A DNA stretch of 5,863 nt from Pseudomonadota bacterium (GTDB lineage: Bacteria > Pseudomonadota > Alphaproteobacteria > Rhizobiales > Hyphomicrobiaceae). Location of the stretch: contig JAKALI010000289.1 of NCBI GenBank assembly GCA_021813195.1, positions 1 through 5,863 of the forward strand, in the 5' to 3' direction. The position numbers and the translations under genes were made by a program. The notes beneath the pieces were generated by a model. It worked only from the letters and a program-made list of their open reading frames with translations, had not been told where the DNA came from and ran no database searches. Shown one piece after another: positions 1-5,418 of the stretch. The first letter of the stretch is position 1. Each line of letters opens with the position of its first letter.

Positions 1-1
1 C

Positions 2-2818
2 CGATCTTTAGCAACGCTGGCGCGGCTAGACGATCGTGATACCGCTCGGCTCGGGCTGTCACTTGGTCCTGCATTAACTGTCCTCATTCGCGATTCGAAG
101 CTCTCGTCTGAAGCTGCCGTCGCGCTGTTTGGCTTGGCTGCTCCAATCGAAACGTGGACATGGCATATCTCGGACTTCGCGTCAGCGGTCATTAGCCGCC
201 TTCCTCAAGCGCGACGGGAGTGGTTCTTCGACCTACTCCTGGTCGAGATTGATCGTGATGATCAACTGTCTCCCGCTAGGGCGACGATCGAAGGACTTCA
301 TGACCTTGCTGAGCGCAGTCTTCCTGCAACTTCCACAGCGCGAACCCGAATCGCGAGCCTGCTCGCTCGCGTTGGACCCAAACCCGAATCGCAAAAGGAC
401 ATATCCCTGTCAACCGAGACAGAGCTGCGGACCGTTTTCCCGATAGACCTCACGGAACCAGACGTCATCGACCGTCAGATACTCGACGAGGAGATTGACC
501 AGTCTGGACGGCGCTGGCCAGTTCGGACATTGATCAATTTGGCCAAGCAAGCAAGCTCTCCCGCCGAGCGCCTCGGGTTCGTCCGTGCAGTCGTTGAAGC
601 AACGGCCGCCACACTTGCTGACAAAATTTACGCGTTAGACGATCACTTGGAGGAGTGGGGTAAGTCGTCGGCGGCTATGCGCGATGCTCTGCCTGACTTG
701 GGGCTGCGCTTGGCGACCAAGCACGCTGCCGAGCTCGCCAGTTCTAGCACCGACGCATGGGGCGGCTGGCAGGGGCTGAAGCAATACTTTCATGCCGACC
801 GCGCAACCCTTGTCGAGCACGTAGTTGCGGCACTCCGGAGCACTGCAGATAGCCTTGGCGGTAATGCCTGGCTTGCGCTCGCCGCGAGGCTGGCTCCTGA
901 AGTCAGCGCCAGCGCAATTGCGGGGGGGCTCGAACGGTTTCTGGCGAATACAGGCGAAAAGCTGCCGTCCGAAGTGGGAGACGGACCGTGGGACGCTCGT
1001 TTTACGGTCCCGGTCGACGAGGCGACATTCGTAGCGGGGCTCGTGTGGGCGAGGCTTGGCCATTCAGTTGCAGCACAGCGCTGGCGCGCTGCTCATGCGG
1101 TAAGGCGTTTGGCGGCGGCCGGACGCTTCGAGGTGATTGAAAGGCTGATCGAGCGCTTTGAGTCTGCCTGGATCTTGCCCTTCGGCGATGCGAAGCTGCC
1201 CTTTTACATAATGCATGCCAAGCTCTGGCTGTTGATAGCTCTCGCTCGCGTAGCGAAAGACGTTGCTCCCGCATTAGCCCCCCATCGCACCTTCTTCGAG
1301 CGAGTCGCCTTTTCCGCTGAGTTTCCGCACGTCGTTATCCGTGCGTTCGCGATCGAAATACTTCGTGAGCTTGCGCAGTCACTGGCATCCGAAGAGCGGG
1401 AAGCTCTTATCGCCAGACTTGTCCCGGCAAACCGGTCGCCTTATCCGAATGCTCCAAGAGCCGACTGTCGCGAGCTTCGCTATGCCCCCAGGCCAGACGC
1501 CTTGCCGCGACCAGAGGATAGCTTTCACCTCGACTACAACTTCAACAAATATCAGGTTGAGCGCTTGTGCCATGTCTTCGGCTGTCCAGGCTGGGAGGTG
1601 GAAGACTGCATCAACGCTTGGGTACGGCGATGGGACACAAACGTTCGAGCAATGCACGATTGCCCACGCAGCAGTAGCTATGACGAATCTTGGTCGTCGG
1701 GATACGTTCCCGACCGAGATCGGTATGGGGGATATCTCGGCTGGCATGCCCTCATGCTTGTTGCCGGCGATCTGCTGGCGACACGGGTGGTCGTCGGCGA
1801 GGACTGGAGCGGCGATGCTTGGGCAGCGTTCCTGAGGGAACACAAGCTGTCACGCGGCGACGGTCTCTGGCTTGCCGATCTCACCGATCTGTTTCCGCTT
1901 GACCTTACCAAAGAAGCGGAAATGCCCATGCCGGAGAGCGGTGGGAGCGGCACAGTCCGCGAAGATAGCAATCTGCTGGCACCGCTACTTGGCCTGATGG
2001 ACGGCAAGGTCGTGGCAGATTGGCTCCCGGTTGCGGGACGTTGGTCGATCGGGCCAAATACAACTGTCACGCTTCAGAGCGTACTGGCGAATGCCAGCGA
2101 TGCGCGAGCGGTGGTCATGGCGTTGCTGTCAGACGAAGCATTCTTTAGATGGCTGCCCGACGATCAAGATGAGATCACCCGTCATTTCGGCGGCGACGGC
2201 CATACGATTCAGCCATGGATCGCAACGACACCGAACACCGAGCGCCAGCTCGATCGGCATGATCCCTACGGTGCCGCCACCGCACTCGACAGGTCCTTCC
2301 CATCAGATTGGACGCGAGACCTGTTAGGGACAGTCGCGGATGATGAGGTGATACGCCACTGGTCTATGGATGGGACAAAAGCATATCGCGCCGAAGCCTG
2401 GGGAGCTGAGGGCGGAAGGGGTGAGTATGCTTGGAGTGATACCGGCTACCGATTACTCGTTACCCGCTACGCGTTATTTTCATTGCTCAAGCTGTCCGAG
2501 AGAAGTCTTGTCGTCGCGATCAAGCTCCAAAAATATCATAGGGGGAAGTCGAGCGGACGCGGTGGGGACACCAGCGCCTTTACGCATCGGTCGCTGGTGG
2601 TCGTCATAAACGAACGCGGCCGGATTTGGTCGCCGCGATGCATCTCTCGACAAGCCAAAGAATCCCTCTCGAAGATTGATCCCGATCGATGGCGAGATCT
2701 CTATCCGAGGTTCCGCGCGATCGCTGGCCTGCCCGATGAATGGCCATCTCGGCGCAACGAGCTACCTAATCTCGAGGAGCCATACCGAATACTCATCGAG
2801 CGCCAAGCGCCAGAATAG
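2..2818 (+). CDS. Large helical-repeat protein of unknown function, C-terminal 938 codons (5' end outside window)
   Basis: The frame is open from base 2 to the TAG at 2816-2818, so the TTG at 134 is only an internal codon and the true start lies upstream of the window. About 938 residues are visible. The first ~490 are rich in Ala, Leu, Arg and Glu and read as amphipathic helices, like HEAT/ARM/TPR-type solenoids. No signal peptide or membrane segment is evident, so it is probably cytosolic. Around codons 507-545 there is an aromatic-rich block (FHLDYNFNKY, WEVEDCINAWVRRWD), followed by a Trp-rich segment ending in DGLWLADLTDLFPLDL. Near codons 809-845 is a compact segment (YAWSDTGYRLLVTRYALF, SERSLVVAIKLQKY) followed by probable beta strands (SLVVVINERGRIW). 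I see no Walker A, nuclease or protease motif in this part. The size, tail-like architecture and nearby restriction gene suggest the sensor half of a large defence protein such as a STAND-type NTPase. That is inference, and the family is not identified. Confidence 0.85.
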   Translation, partial: RSLATLARLDDRDTARLGLSLGPALTVLIRDSKLSSEAAVALFGLAAPIETWTWHISDFASAVISRLPQARREWFFDLLLVEIDRDDQLSPARATIEGLHDLAERSLPATSTARTRIASLLARVGPKPESQKDISLSTETELRTVFPIDLTEPDVIDRQILDEEIDQSGRRWPVRTLINLAKQASSPAERLGFVRAVVEATAATLADKIYALDDHLEEWGKSSAAMRDALPDLGLRLATKHAAELASSSTDAWGGWQGLKQYFHADRATLVEHVVAALRSTADSLGGNAWLALAARLAPEVSASAIAGGLERFLANTGEKLPSEVGDGPWDARFTVPVDEATFVAGLVWARLGHSVAAQRWRAAHAVRRLAAAGRFEVIERLIERFESAWILPFGDAKLPFYIMHAKLWLLIALARVAKDVAPALAPHRTFFERVAFSAEFPHVVIRAFAIEILRELAQSLASEEREALIARLVPANRSPYPNAPRADCRELRYAPRPDALPRPEDSFHLDYNFNKYQVERLCHVFGCPGWEVEDCINAWVRRWDTNVRAMHDCPRSSSYDESWSSGYVPDRDRYGGYLGWHALMLVAGDLLATRVVVGEDWSGDAWAAFLREHKLSRGDGLWLADLTDLFPLDLTKEAEMPMPESGGSGTVREDSNLLAPLLGLMDGKVVADWLPVAGRWSIGPNTTVTLQSVLANASDARAVVMALLSDEAFFRWLPDDQDEITRHFGGDGHTIQPWIATTPNTERQLDRHDPYGAATALDRSFPSDWTRDLLGTVADDEVIRHWSMDGTKAYRAEAWGAEGGRGEYAWSDTGYRLLVTRYALFSLLKLSERSLVVAIKLQKYHRGKSSGRGGDTSAFTHRSLVVVINERGRIWSPRCISRQAKESLSKIDPDRWRDLYPRFRAIAGLPDEWPSRRNELPNLEEPYRILIERQAPE

Positions 2819-2845
2819 GGCGGTGGCCGGCCTCACTCCTCACTC

Positions 2846-2870
2846 GAACCCGTCCGAACAGGGCGGGTTC
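2846..2870 (+). terminator. GC-rich hairpin after the large gene, probable transcription terminator
   Basis: The arms GAACCCGTCC (2846-2855) and GGGCGGGTTC (2861-2870) form a 10-bp stem with one G:U pair around a 5-base loop (GAACA). It starts 27 bases after the stop codon of the large gene. The following bases, TTCGC, give only a weak T tract, so it may be a poor intrinsic terminator or an mRNA 3'-end stabilising stem. The pairing is directly visible; the function is inferred. Confidence 0.5.
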
Positions 2871-2971
2871 TTCGCAGGTGGACATCCGGCTTCGAGACGT
2901 CGCCGCGAGGAGCTTGCTTGCCTTGATCCAGGCTTCAACCTCGGCCAGAGGTTCCACACGACGCACCTTGG

Positions 2972-3217
2972 CGTCAGTACGACCTCATCGCCGAACGTTA
3001 CGAATGGGTTTCTACCATGCTGACCAGCAATCTCGACTTCGCCGACAGGGGGGACGCCTTCCCGGCCAACCGCATGCTCGGGGTAGCCACACTGGATCAG
3101 CTACGCCACGGCGCCTATCGACTGATCCTGGAAGGCGATAGTTTTCGCGCCCCCAGACCGCTCCCAGAATCCCCCAAAAACACCATTACGAAAGGAGCCA
3201 AAAACACCCATTCTTAA
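2972..3217 (+). pseudogene. istB: IstB-like helper ATPase of an IS21-family element, C-terminal fragment
   Basis: This frame reads QYDLIAERYEWVSTMLTSN, LDFADRGDAFPANRMLGVA, TLDQLRHGAYRLILEGDSF and RAPRPLPESPKNT before a TAA at 3215-3217. These match the end of the IS21 helper ATPase IstB: the strand carrying the TSN sensor motif, then the D-LRHGAYR-LEG-S-R tail. IstB normally has about 250 residues and a Walker A/Walker B core. Only about the last 80 are here, so the ATP-binding site is gone. The frame is open upstream to a TGA at 2924-2926, but IstB likeness stops near 2972, which marks the deletion or recombination edge. The partner transposase gene istA is absent. An ATG at 3017 could serve as a start, but it lies inside the conserved domain, so this is a dead remnant. 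Confidence 0.85.
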
Positions 3218-3277
3218 CACCGTTCAAAACCCAATTTCACACACTTTGAAATGGCGCCATATTGCCGGCCCGTGACA
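2972..3277 (+). mobile_element. Right-hand remnant of an IS21-family insertion sequence
   Basis: The segment holds the istB 3' fragment and 60 bases of downstream DNA ending in TGACA at 3273-3277. IS21-family elements end in TGT...ACA-type termini, so TGACA (TGTCA on the other strand) fits an outer end. Independent support comes from the neighbour: the IS1595-type transposase reading on the minus strand loses its family likeness exactly at 3277/3278. The left end, istA and most of istB are missing, so the element cannot move by itself. The left limit at 2972 is only where IstB likeness begins. Confidence 0.6.
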
Positions 3278-3378
3278 AGGTACGCAGCACACGCAGCATC
3301 ATCTGGAAAAAGGCGCTGGAATTCCGGAAGCGAGCGCGGAAATGGCAAGTCGCCTCGCTCAAGTGTGTCGATCGCCAC
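3278..3378 (-). pseudogene. IS1595/ISXO2-type transposase, N-terminal fragment interrupted by the IS21-like element
   Basis: On the minus strand a GTG at 3376-3378, with GGAG five bases upstream, opens a frame reading AIDTLERGDLPFPRSLPE then FQRLFPDDAACAAYL. This is the start of IS1595-family transposases, where the next residues normally lead into a CxxC zinc-ribbon segment. Here likeness ends at AAYL, at base 3278, exactly where the proposed IS21 terminus starts. The frame continues by chance through the IS21 end to a TAA at 3214-3216, making a chimeric ORF of about 54 codons that overlaps the istB stop on the opposite strand. The zinc ribbon and DDE-type catalytic domain are absent, so it is non-functional. 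The family name comes from recognising the N-terminal motif. Confidence 0.7.
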
Positions 3379-3683
3379 GGTTGCTCCAGCGTGATACAGG
3401 TGCTCAGCAGACTACCCGCAGTGGCTGAGTGTGGCAACCGATAAGCACGGTTGCCCGTACTGACGGTGCCCACCTTGAATGGCCGCTTTGGGTCATTTGC
3501 TTTCCACTGCTGAATGACTGCAATCAGTCTTAACCCGTCATTGGTGGTTTCGGAACGCGCACAGGCGAAAATGACACTTCATCGGCTACAACGGGCCCCA
3601 CAAAACCAGATGCACGGGCACACGATTGGCTGCTTGAAACAGGCCTGTCTACTATTGCCAGGCTATCATCTTACCCGCTTTGA
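3379..3683. other. Non-coding stretch between the IS1595 fragment and the ATPase gene
   Basis: I find no convincing gene here. The part next to the transposase start should hold the IS1595-type left end. A candidate outer boundary lies near 3465-3472, where the minus strand reads GGTGGGCACCGTCAGTACGG, but the matching right end is lost, so it cannot be confirmed by pairing. A perfect 8-bp hairpin sits at 3433-3455. The rest, toward 3683, is the 3' flank of the decayed ATPase gene and includes a short palindrome, ACAGGCCTGT, at 3639-3648. The short ORFs in this stretch have no recognisable protein character. Confidence 0.5.
3433..3455. repeat. Perfect 8-bp inverted repeat (hairpin)
   Basis: GGCAACCG (3433-3440) and CGGTTGCC (3448-3455) are exact reverse complements around a 7-base loop, ATAAGCA. 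The motif CACGGTTGC also occurs at 3376-3384, at the transposase start, and at 3446-3454. The structure may belong to the IS1595-type element's terminal or promoter region. The function is unknown. Confidence 0.5.
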
Positions 3684-3943
3684 TCAGCCTCTGTTGTGCA
3701 GTACCGCTTGTTCTATCCATGCGGCGAATCCCCTGCCTTCCACCAGGTATTCTCTGCATCCGGTGGTGGCGATTACGCCCTTCGCGCACATTCTGGTTAT
3801 ACTCCGTGAATGACGCCTGATGTTACGCCTTTTGCGGCGATCTCCATACGCTTTGCGATGAGTTCCCGGCTTTCTTGCGCGTAAGGCTTTTGGCCTTCAG
3901 CTATTATGTTGAGCACAGCATAGTCGATGGAGGTCAACTCCGC
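3684..3943 (-). pseudogene. Detached C-terminal winged-helix-like domain of the ATPase, after an amber codon and with a frameshift
   Basis: Directly after the TAG at 3944-3946, the same minus-strand frame continues for 48 sense codons (LTSIDYAVLNIIAEGQKPY, AQESRELIAKRM, GVTSGVIHGV) to a TAA at 3797-3799. Another frame then carries on from about 3803 (ITRMCAKGVIATTG, REYLVEGRGFAAWIEQAVL) to a TGA at 3684-3686. Joined, the pieces give an LT-x-x-D-x-A-V-L helix, a putative recognition helix and a GREYLVEGRGFAAWI wing, the typical C-terminal tail of archaeal-type AAA ATPases. The likely lesions are CAG to TAG (Gln to stop) and a one-base loss near 3800-3806. With both repaired, the protein would be about 375 residues. 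The two readings are seen directly; the ancestral bases are inferred. Confidence 0.75.
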
Positions 3944-4810
3944 CTATTTGCTGGGGTACTCGGCCGATTCTTGTATGGCCGTTTTGACCTCTTCTAGTGC
4001 GGTGGCGATATCGGTACTGCCCAACTGGACCATATTCGCCATCATCAACCGGAAATGCTCTGGCACCAGCGCCAGATCGGTAAACGCCTGCCATGCCTCC
4101 GCTTCATTTAACTGACGCTGGGTCGCATTCGCAAAGGCGCGAAGCATGTGCTGCACGAACTCTGGCCCCAGTTGGGGAAAGGGTATCTGATGGCTAAACT
4201 GGAAAAACGGGGCCTTTTCCATCTGAAACATCCGCCGCAGGCCTTCGCTTGATGACCCAGTGAAAATCGCTTTAATTTGGTCTCCATGCTTGTCGAGGGC
4301 GCTCCTCAGGGCAGCTACCAGTGCGCCATACCGCCTCTCGTCCGCCAGCGTCTGAATTTCGTCCACGAGCAGCAGTGTGGGGTTTTTCTTCTGGGCCAAC
4401 GTGTTCATCCACTGCCGGAGATCCAGCATGTGGTCGCTGGCCTCTGCCGTCCCCTGTTCCCATGATGCCTGTGCGCCTACTGTACCCGCGTTGGCTCCGA
4501 CACCTATTTTTGATCCCGGTCGGCCCAACCGGCGCCATACGCCCGAAATAATGCCCTCTCCCTCCGCGGCCTTTCGGATGGCATCGAGCAATACCGATTT
4601 GGGATCCTCTCTGGACTCCCACAGGGACACGTAAATGGTGATATACCCGGCCTTTTCGGCGGCGGGCAGCAGGTCTTTACGGAGAAATTCCGTTTTCCCC
4701 ATCCGTCGCTGGGCAAAGAGTACCAAGCTCTTGCTGAGTCCGATGCCCAGCGTTTTCAGGTATTGATCGGCCAACGCTGTTCGCGGGTAGTGCCAGGGGT
4801 CTTTGGCCAT
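3944..4810 (-). CDS. AAA-type (archaeal ATPase-like) P-loop ATP-binding protein, truncated by a premature TAG
   Basis: This is a 288-codon frame starting at ATG 4808-4810, with AGGAT about 5 bases upstream in a 12-base gap after the preceding stop codon. Residues 33-40 read AQRRMGKT, a Walker A loop with Ala in place of the first Gly. Residues 146-151 (LLLVDE, followed by IQTL) are Walker B with its Asp-Glu pair. Residues 181-188 (AIFTGSSS) fit a sensor-1 strand. The N-terminal WHYPRTAL and the helical segment from ~200 (FFQFSHQIPFPQLGPEFV, then an AEAWQAFTDL stretch) fit the PF01637-like ATPase layout, a Walker-type core followed by a helical lid. Gly-rich residues 96-115 look like a flexible insert. 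Proteins of this type usually run on to a winged-helix C-terminus, which here lies after the stop codon, so the product is truncated. The cellular role is unknown. A truncated ATPase without its DNA-binding-like tail is probably inactive or altered. Confidence 0.8.
   Translation of the reverse strand: MAKDPWHYPRTALADQYLKTLGIGLSKSLVLFAQRRMGKTEFLRKDLLPAAEKAGYITIYVSLWESREDPKSVLLDAIRKAAEGEGIISGVWRRLGRPGSKIGVGANAGTVGAQASWEQGTAEASDHMLDLRQWMNTLAQKKNPTLLLVDEIQTLADERRYGALVAALRSALDKHGDQIKAIFTGSSSEGLRRMFQMEKAPFFQFSHQIPFPQLGPEFVQHMLRAFANATQRQLNEAEAWQAFTDLALVPEHFRLMMANMVQLGSTDIATALEEVKTAIQESAEYPSK
4345..4392. repeat. Walker B segment of the ATPase gene, original copy of a 47/48-bp direct repeat
   Basis: These 48 bases begin CCAGCGTCTGAATTTCGTCC and end in a run of five T then CTTCT. 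On the minus strand they encode roughly QKKNPTLLLVDEIQTL of the ATPase. The same sequence occurs at 4961-5007 in the same orientation, identical except for one T fewer in the T run. Confidence 0.95.
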
Positions 4811-4822
4811 TTCTATCCTGTT

Positions 4823-4960
4823 TTATTGCCATGATAGATAATTATCTATGTTACCGATAAAACCAGGTAATTCAATCGTTCTGCTTTGTTTGGAGGCTTC
4901 GGCTGCAAAAAGCGTAATGGACTGCACTTTGGAATACGGGTTGTCGTCGGACACATAGGA
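4823..4960 (-). pseudogene. C-terminal tail of an unrecognised gene upstream of the ATPase gene
   Basis: A minus-strand frame reads SYVSDDNPYSKVQSITLF then AAEASKQSRTIELPGFIGN and IDNYLSWQ, ending at a TAA at 4823-4825. The stop lies 12 bases before the ATPase ATG, and the gap contains the AGGAT ribosome-binding site, which is the spacing of a two-gene operon. The amino acid composition looks like a real protein tail rather than chance. I do not recognise the family. Upstream, the sequence is replaced by the duplicated Walker B segment (4961-5007) in a different frame, so the gene has lost its 5' part through a rearrangement. It may be the tail of an operon partner of the ATPase. The evidence for coding is frame, spacing and composition only. 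Confidence 0.45.
4834..4849. promoter_or_regulatory. Perfect 16-bp AT-rich palindrome upstream of the ATPase start
   Basis: ATAGATAATTATCTAT equals its own reverse complement and lies 24-39 bases upstream of the ATPase ATG, in the most AT-rich tract of this part of the window. That position suits an operator for a dimeric regulator. However, the bases also fall inside the proposed coding tail of the preceding gene, where they encode IDNYL, so the symmetry may be chance. No clear -35/-10 pair is visible. Confidence 0.35.
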
Positions 4961-5007
4961 CCAGCGTCTGAATTTCGTCCACGAGCAGCAGTGTGGGGTT
5001 TTCTTCT
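4961..5007. repeat. Second, displaced copy of the ATPase Walker B segment (47 bp)
   Basis: These 47 bases match 4345-4392 except for one missing T, in the same orientation and about 615 bases away. The match stops sharply at both edges: on the left is the tail of an unrecognised gene, on the right the group II intron maturase region. The single-base difference puts the copy out of frame with that tail. It is either a remnant of a second ATPase paralogue or filler DNA copied during break repair. Confidence 0.95.
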
Positions 5008-5034
5008 CCCCACCGTGGTCGACCGATTCATCGA

Positions 5035-5400
5035 TTTACGGTCAGCCAGAACGGAGCCAGACTGAAGGTGGCGGACAAAGCCATCGACAAACTCAAAGAC
5101 CGCATCCGAGAACTGACCCGCCACATCCGAGGCCACCGTTTGGCCGACATCGTGGCAAAGCTGAGAATAATTCTGCTTGGTTGGAAAATATACTTCGGCG
5201 TAGCCGAAGTGCTGAGTCCCGGTCCTCTGCGCGACATCGACAAACGGCTGCGGCGCAAGTTACGCTGCACTATCTGGAAGCAATGGGGCAGGTCAGGCTA
5301 CCGGCAACTACGCAAACGCGGCGTATCCGTGCGCGAAGCATGGAACACCAGTAAAACGGTCCGTGGCGTTTGTCGAAAACCCGGCGCTATCGCTACAAGA
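5035..5400 (+). pseudogene. ltrA: Group II intron reverse transcriptase/maturase, C-terminal (maturase X/thumb) fragment
   Basis: The frame reads FTVSQNGARLKVADKAIDK, LKDRIRELTRHIRGHRLAD, LLGWKIYFGVAEVLS, RRKLRCTIWKQW (5251-5286) and YRQLRKRGVSVREAW. This is the maturase (domain X) pattern of LtrA-like proteins: the I-R-ELTRR-RG helix, the L-GW-YF motif and the R-RR-LRC--WKQW signature. Full-length proteins have roughly 400-600 residues and a YADD active site. Only about the last 115 remain, so there is no RT activity. The tail is frameshifted: GPWRLSK is in the frame starting at 5358, and NPALSLQ in the frame starting at 5378. The 3' intron RNA domains V and VI, expected after the ORF, are not evident before the next gene begins at 5419. 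The left edge abuts the 47-bp repeat. Confidence 0.88.
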
Positions 5401-5418
5401 AAGAGGAACTCCAAACAT

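Noticed and set aside
129..446. Small plus-strand ORF at the window start
   Set aside because: It lies in another frame of the large left-hand gene, is Ser/Arg/Pro-rich, and has no family character. It is a shadow.
635..2070. Several antisense and alternate-frame ORFs of 70-164 codons inside the large gene
   Set aside because: They are Arg/Ser/Pro/Ala-rich translations typical of shadows in GC-rich coding DNA, fully overlapped by the long continuous frame.
2820..2973. Minus-strand coding-like reading (KVRRVEPLAEVEAWIKASK) between the large gene and the istB remnant
   Set aside because: The composition is plausible, but there is no clear start or recognisable family, and part of it falls on the hairpin at 2846-2870. 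Too weak to call a gene; a translated search of this stretch would settle it.
3251..3260. Palindrome ATGGCGCCAT as an operator
   Set aside because: It lies within the proposed IS21 terminal region, is only 10 bp, and contains a common restriction-type palindrome. No regulatory context.
3262..3444. Plus-strand 60-codon ORF across the IS junction
   Set aside because: It is antisense to the recognisable IS1595 transposase N-terminus, so it is a shadow.
3639..3648. ACAGGCCTGT as a terminator for the ATPase gene
   Set aside because: The symmetric core has no loop and there is no useful T tract on the minus strand. Not a credible intrinsic terminator.
3944..3946. Amber codon as a recoded amino acid (pyrrolysine) or programmed readthrough
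   Set aside because: A second frameshift lies downstream in the same domain, and the context AAA TAG GCG is explained by a simple CAG to TAG change. Pseudogene decay is the simpler reading.
4846..5136. Minus-strand 96-codon ORF over the displaced repeat and maturase region
   Set aside because: It is antisense to the maturase fragment and reads the 47-bp repeat in a frame different from Walker B. It has no family character.
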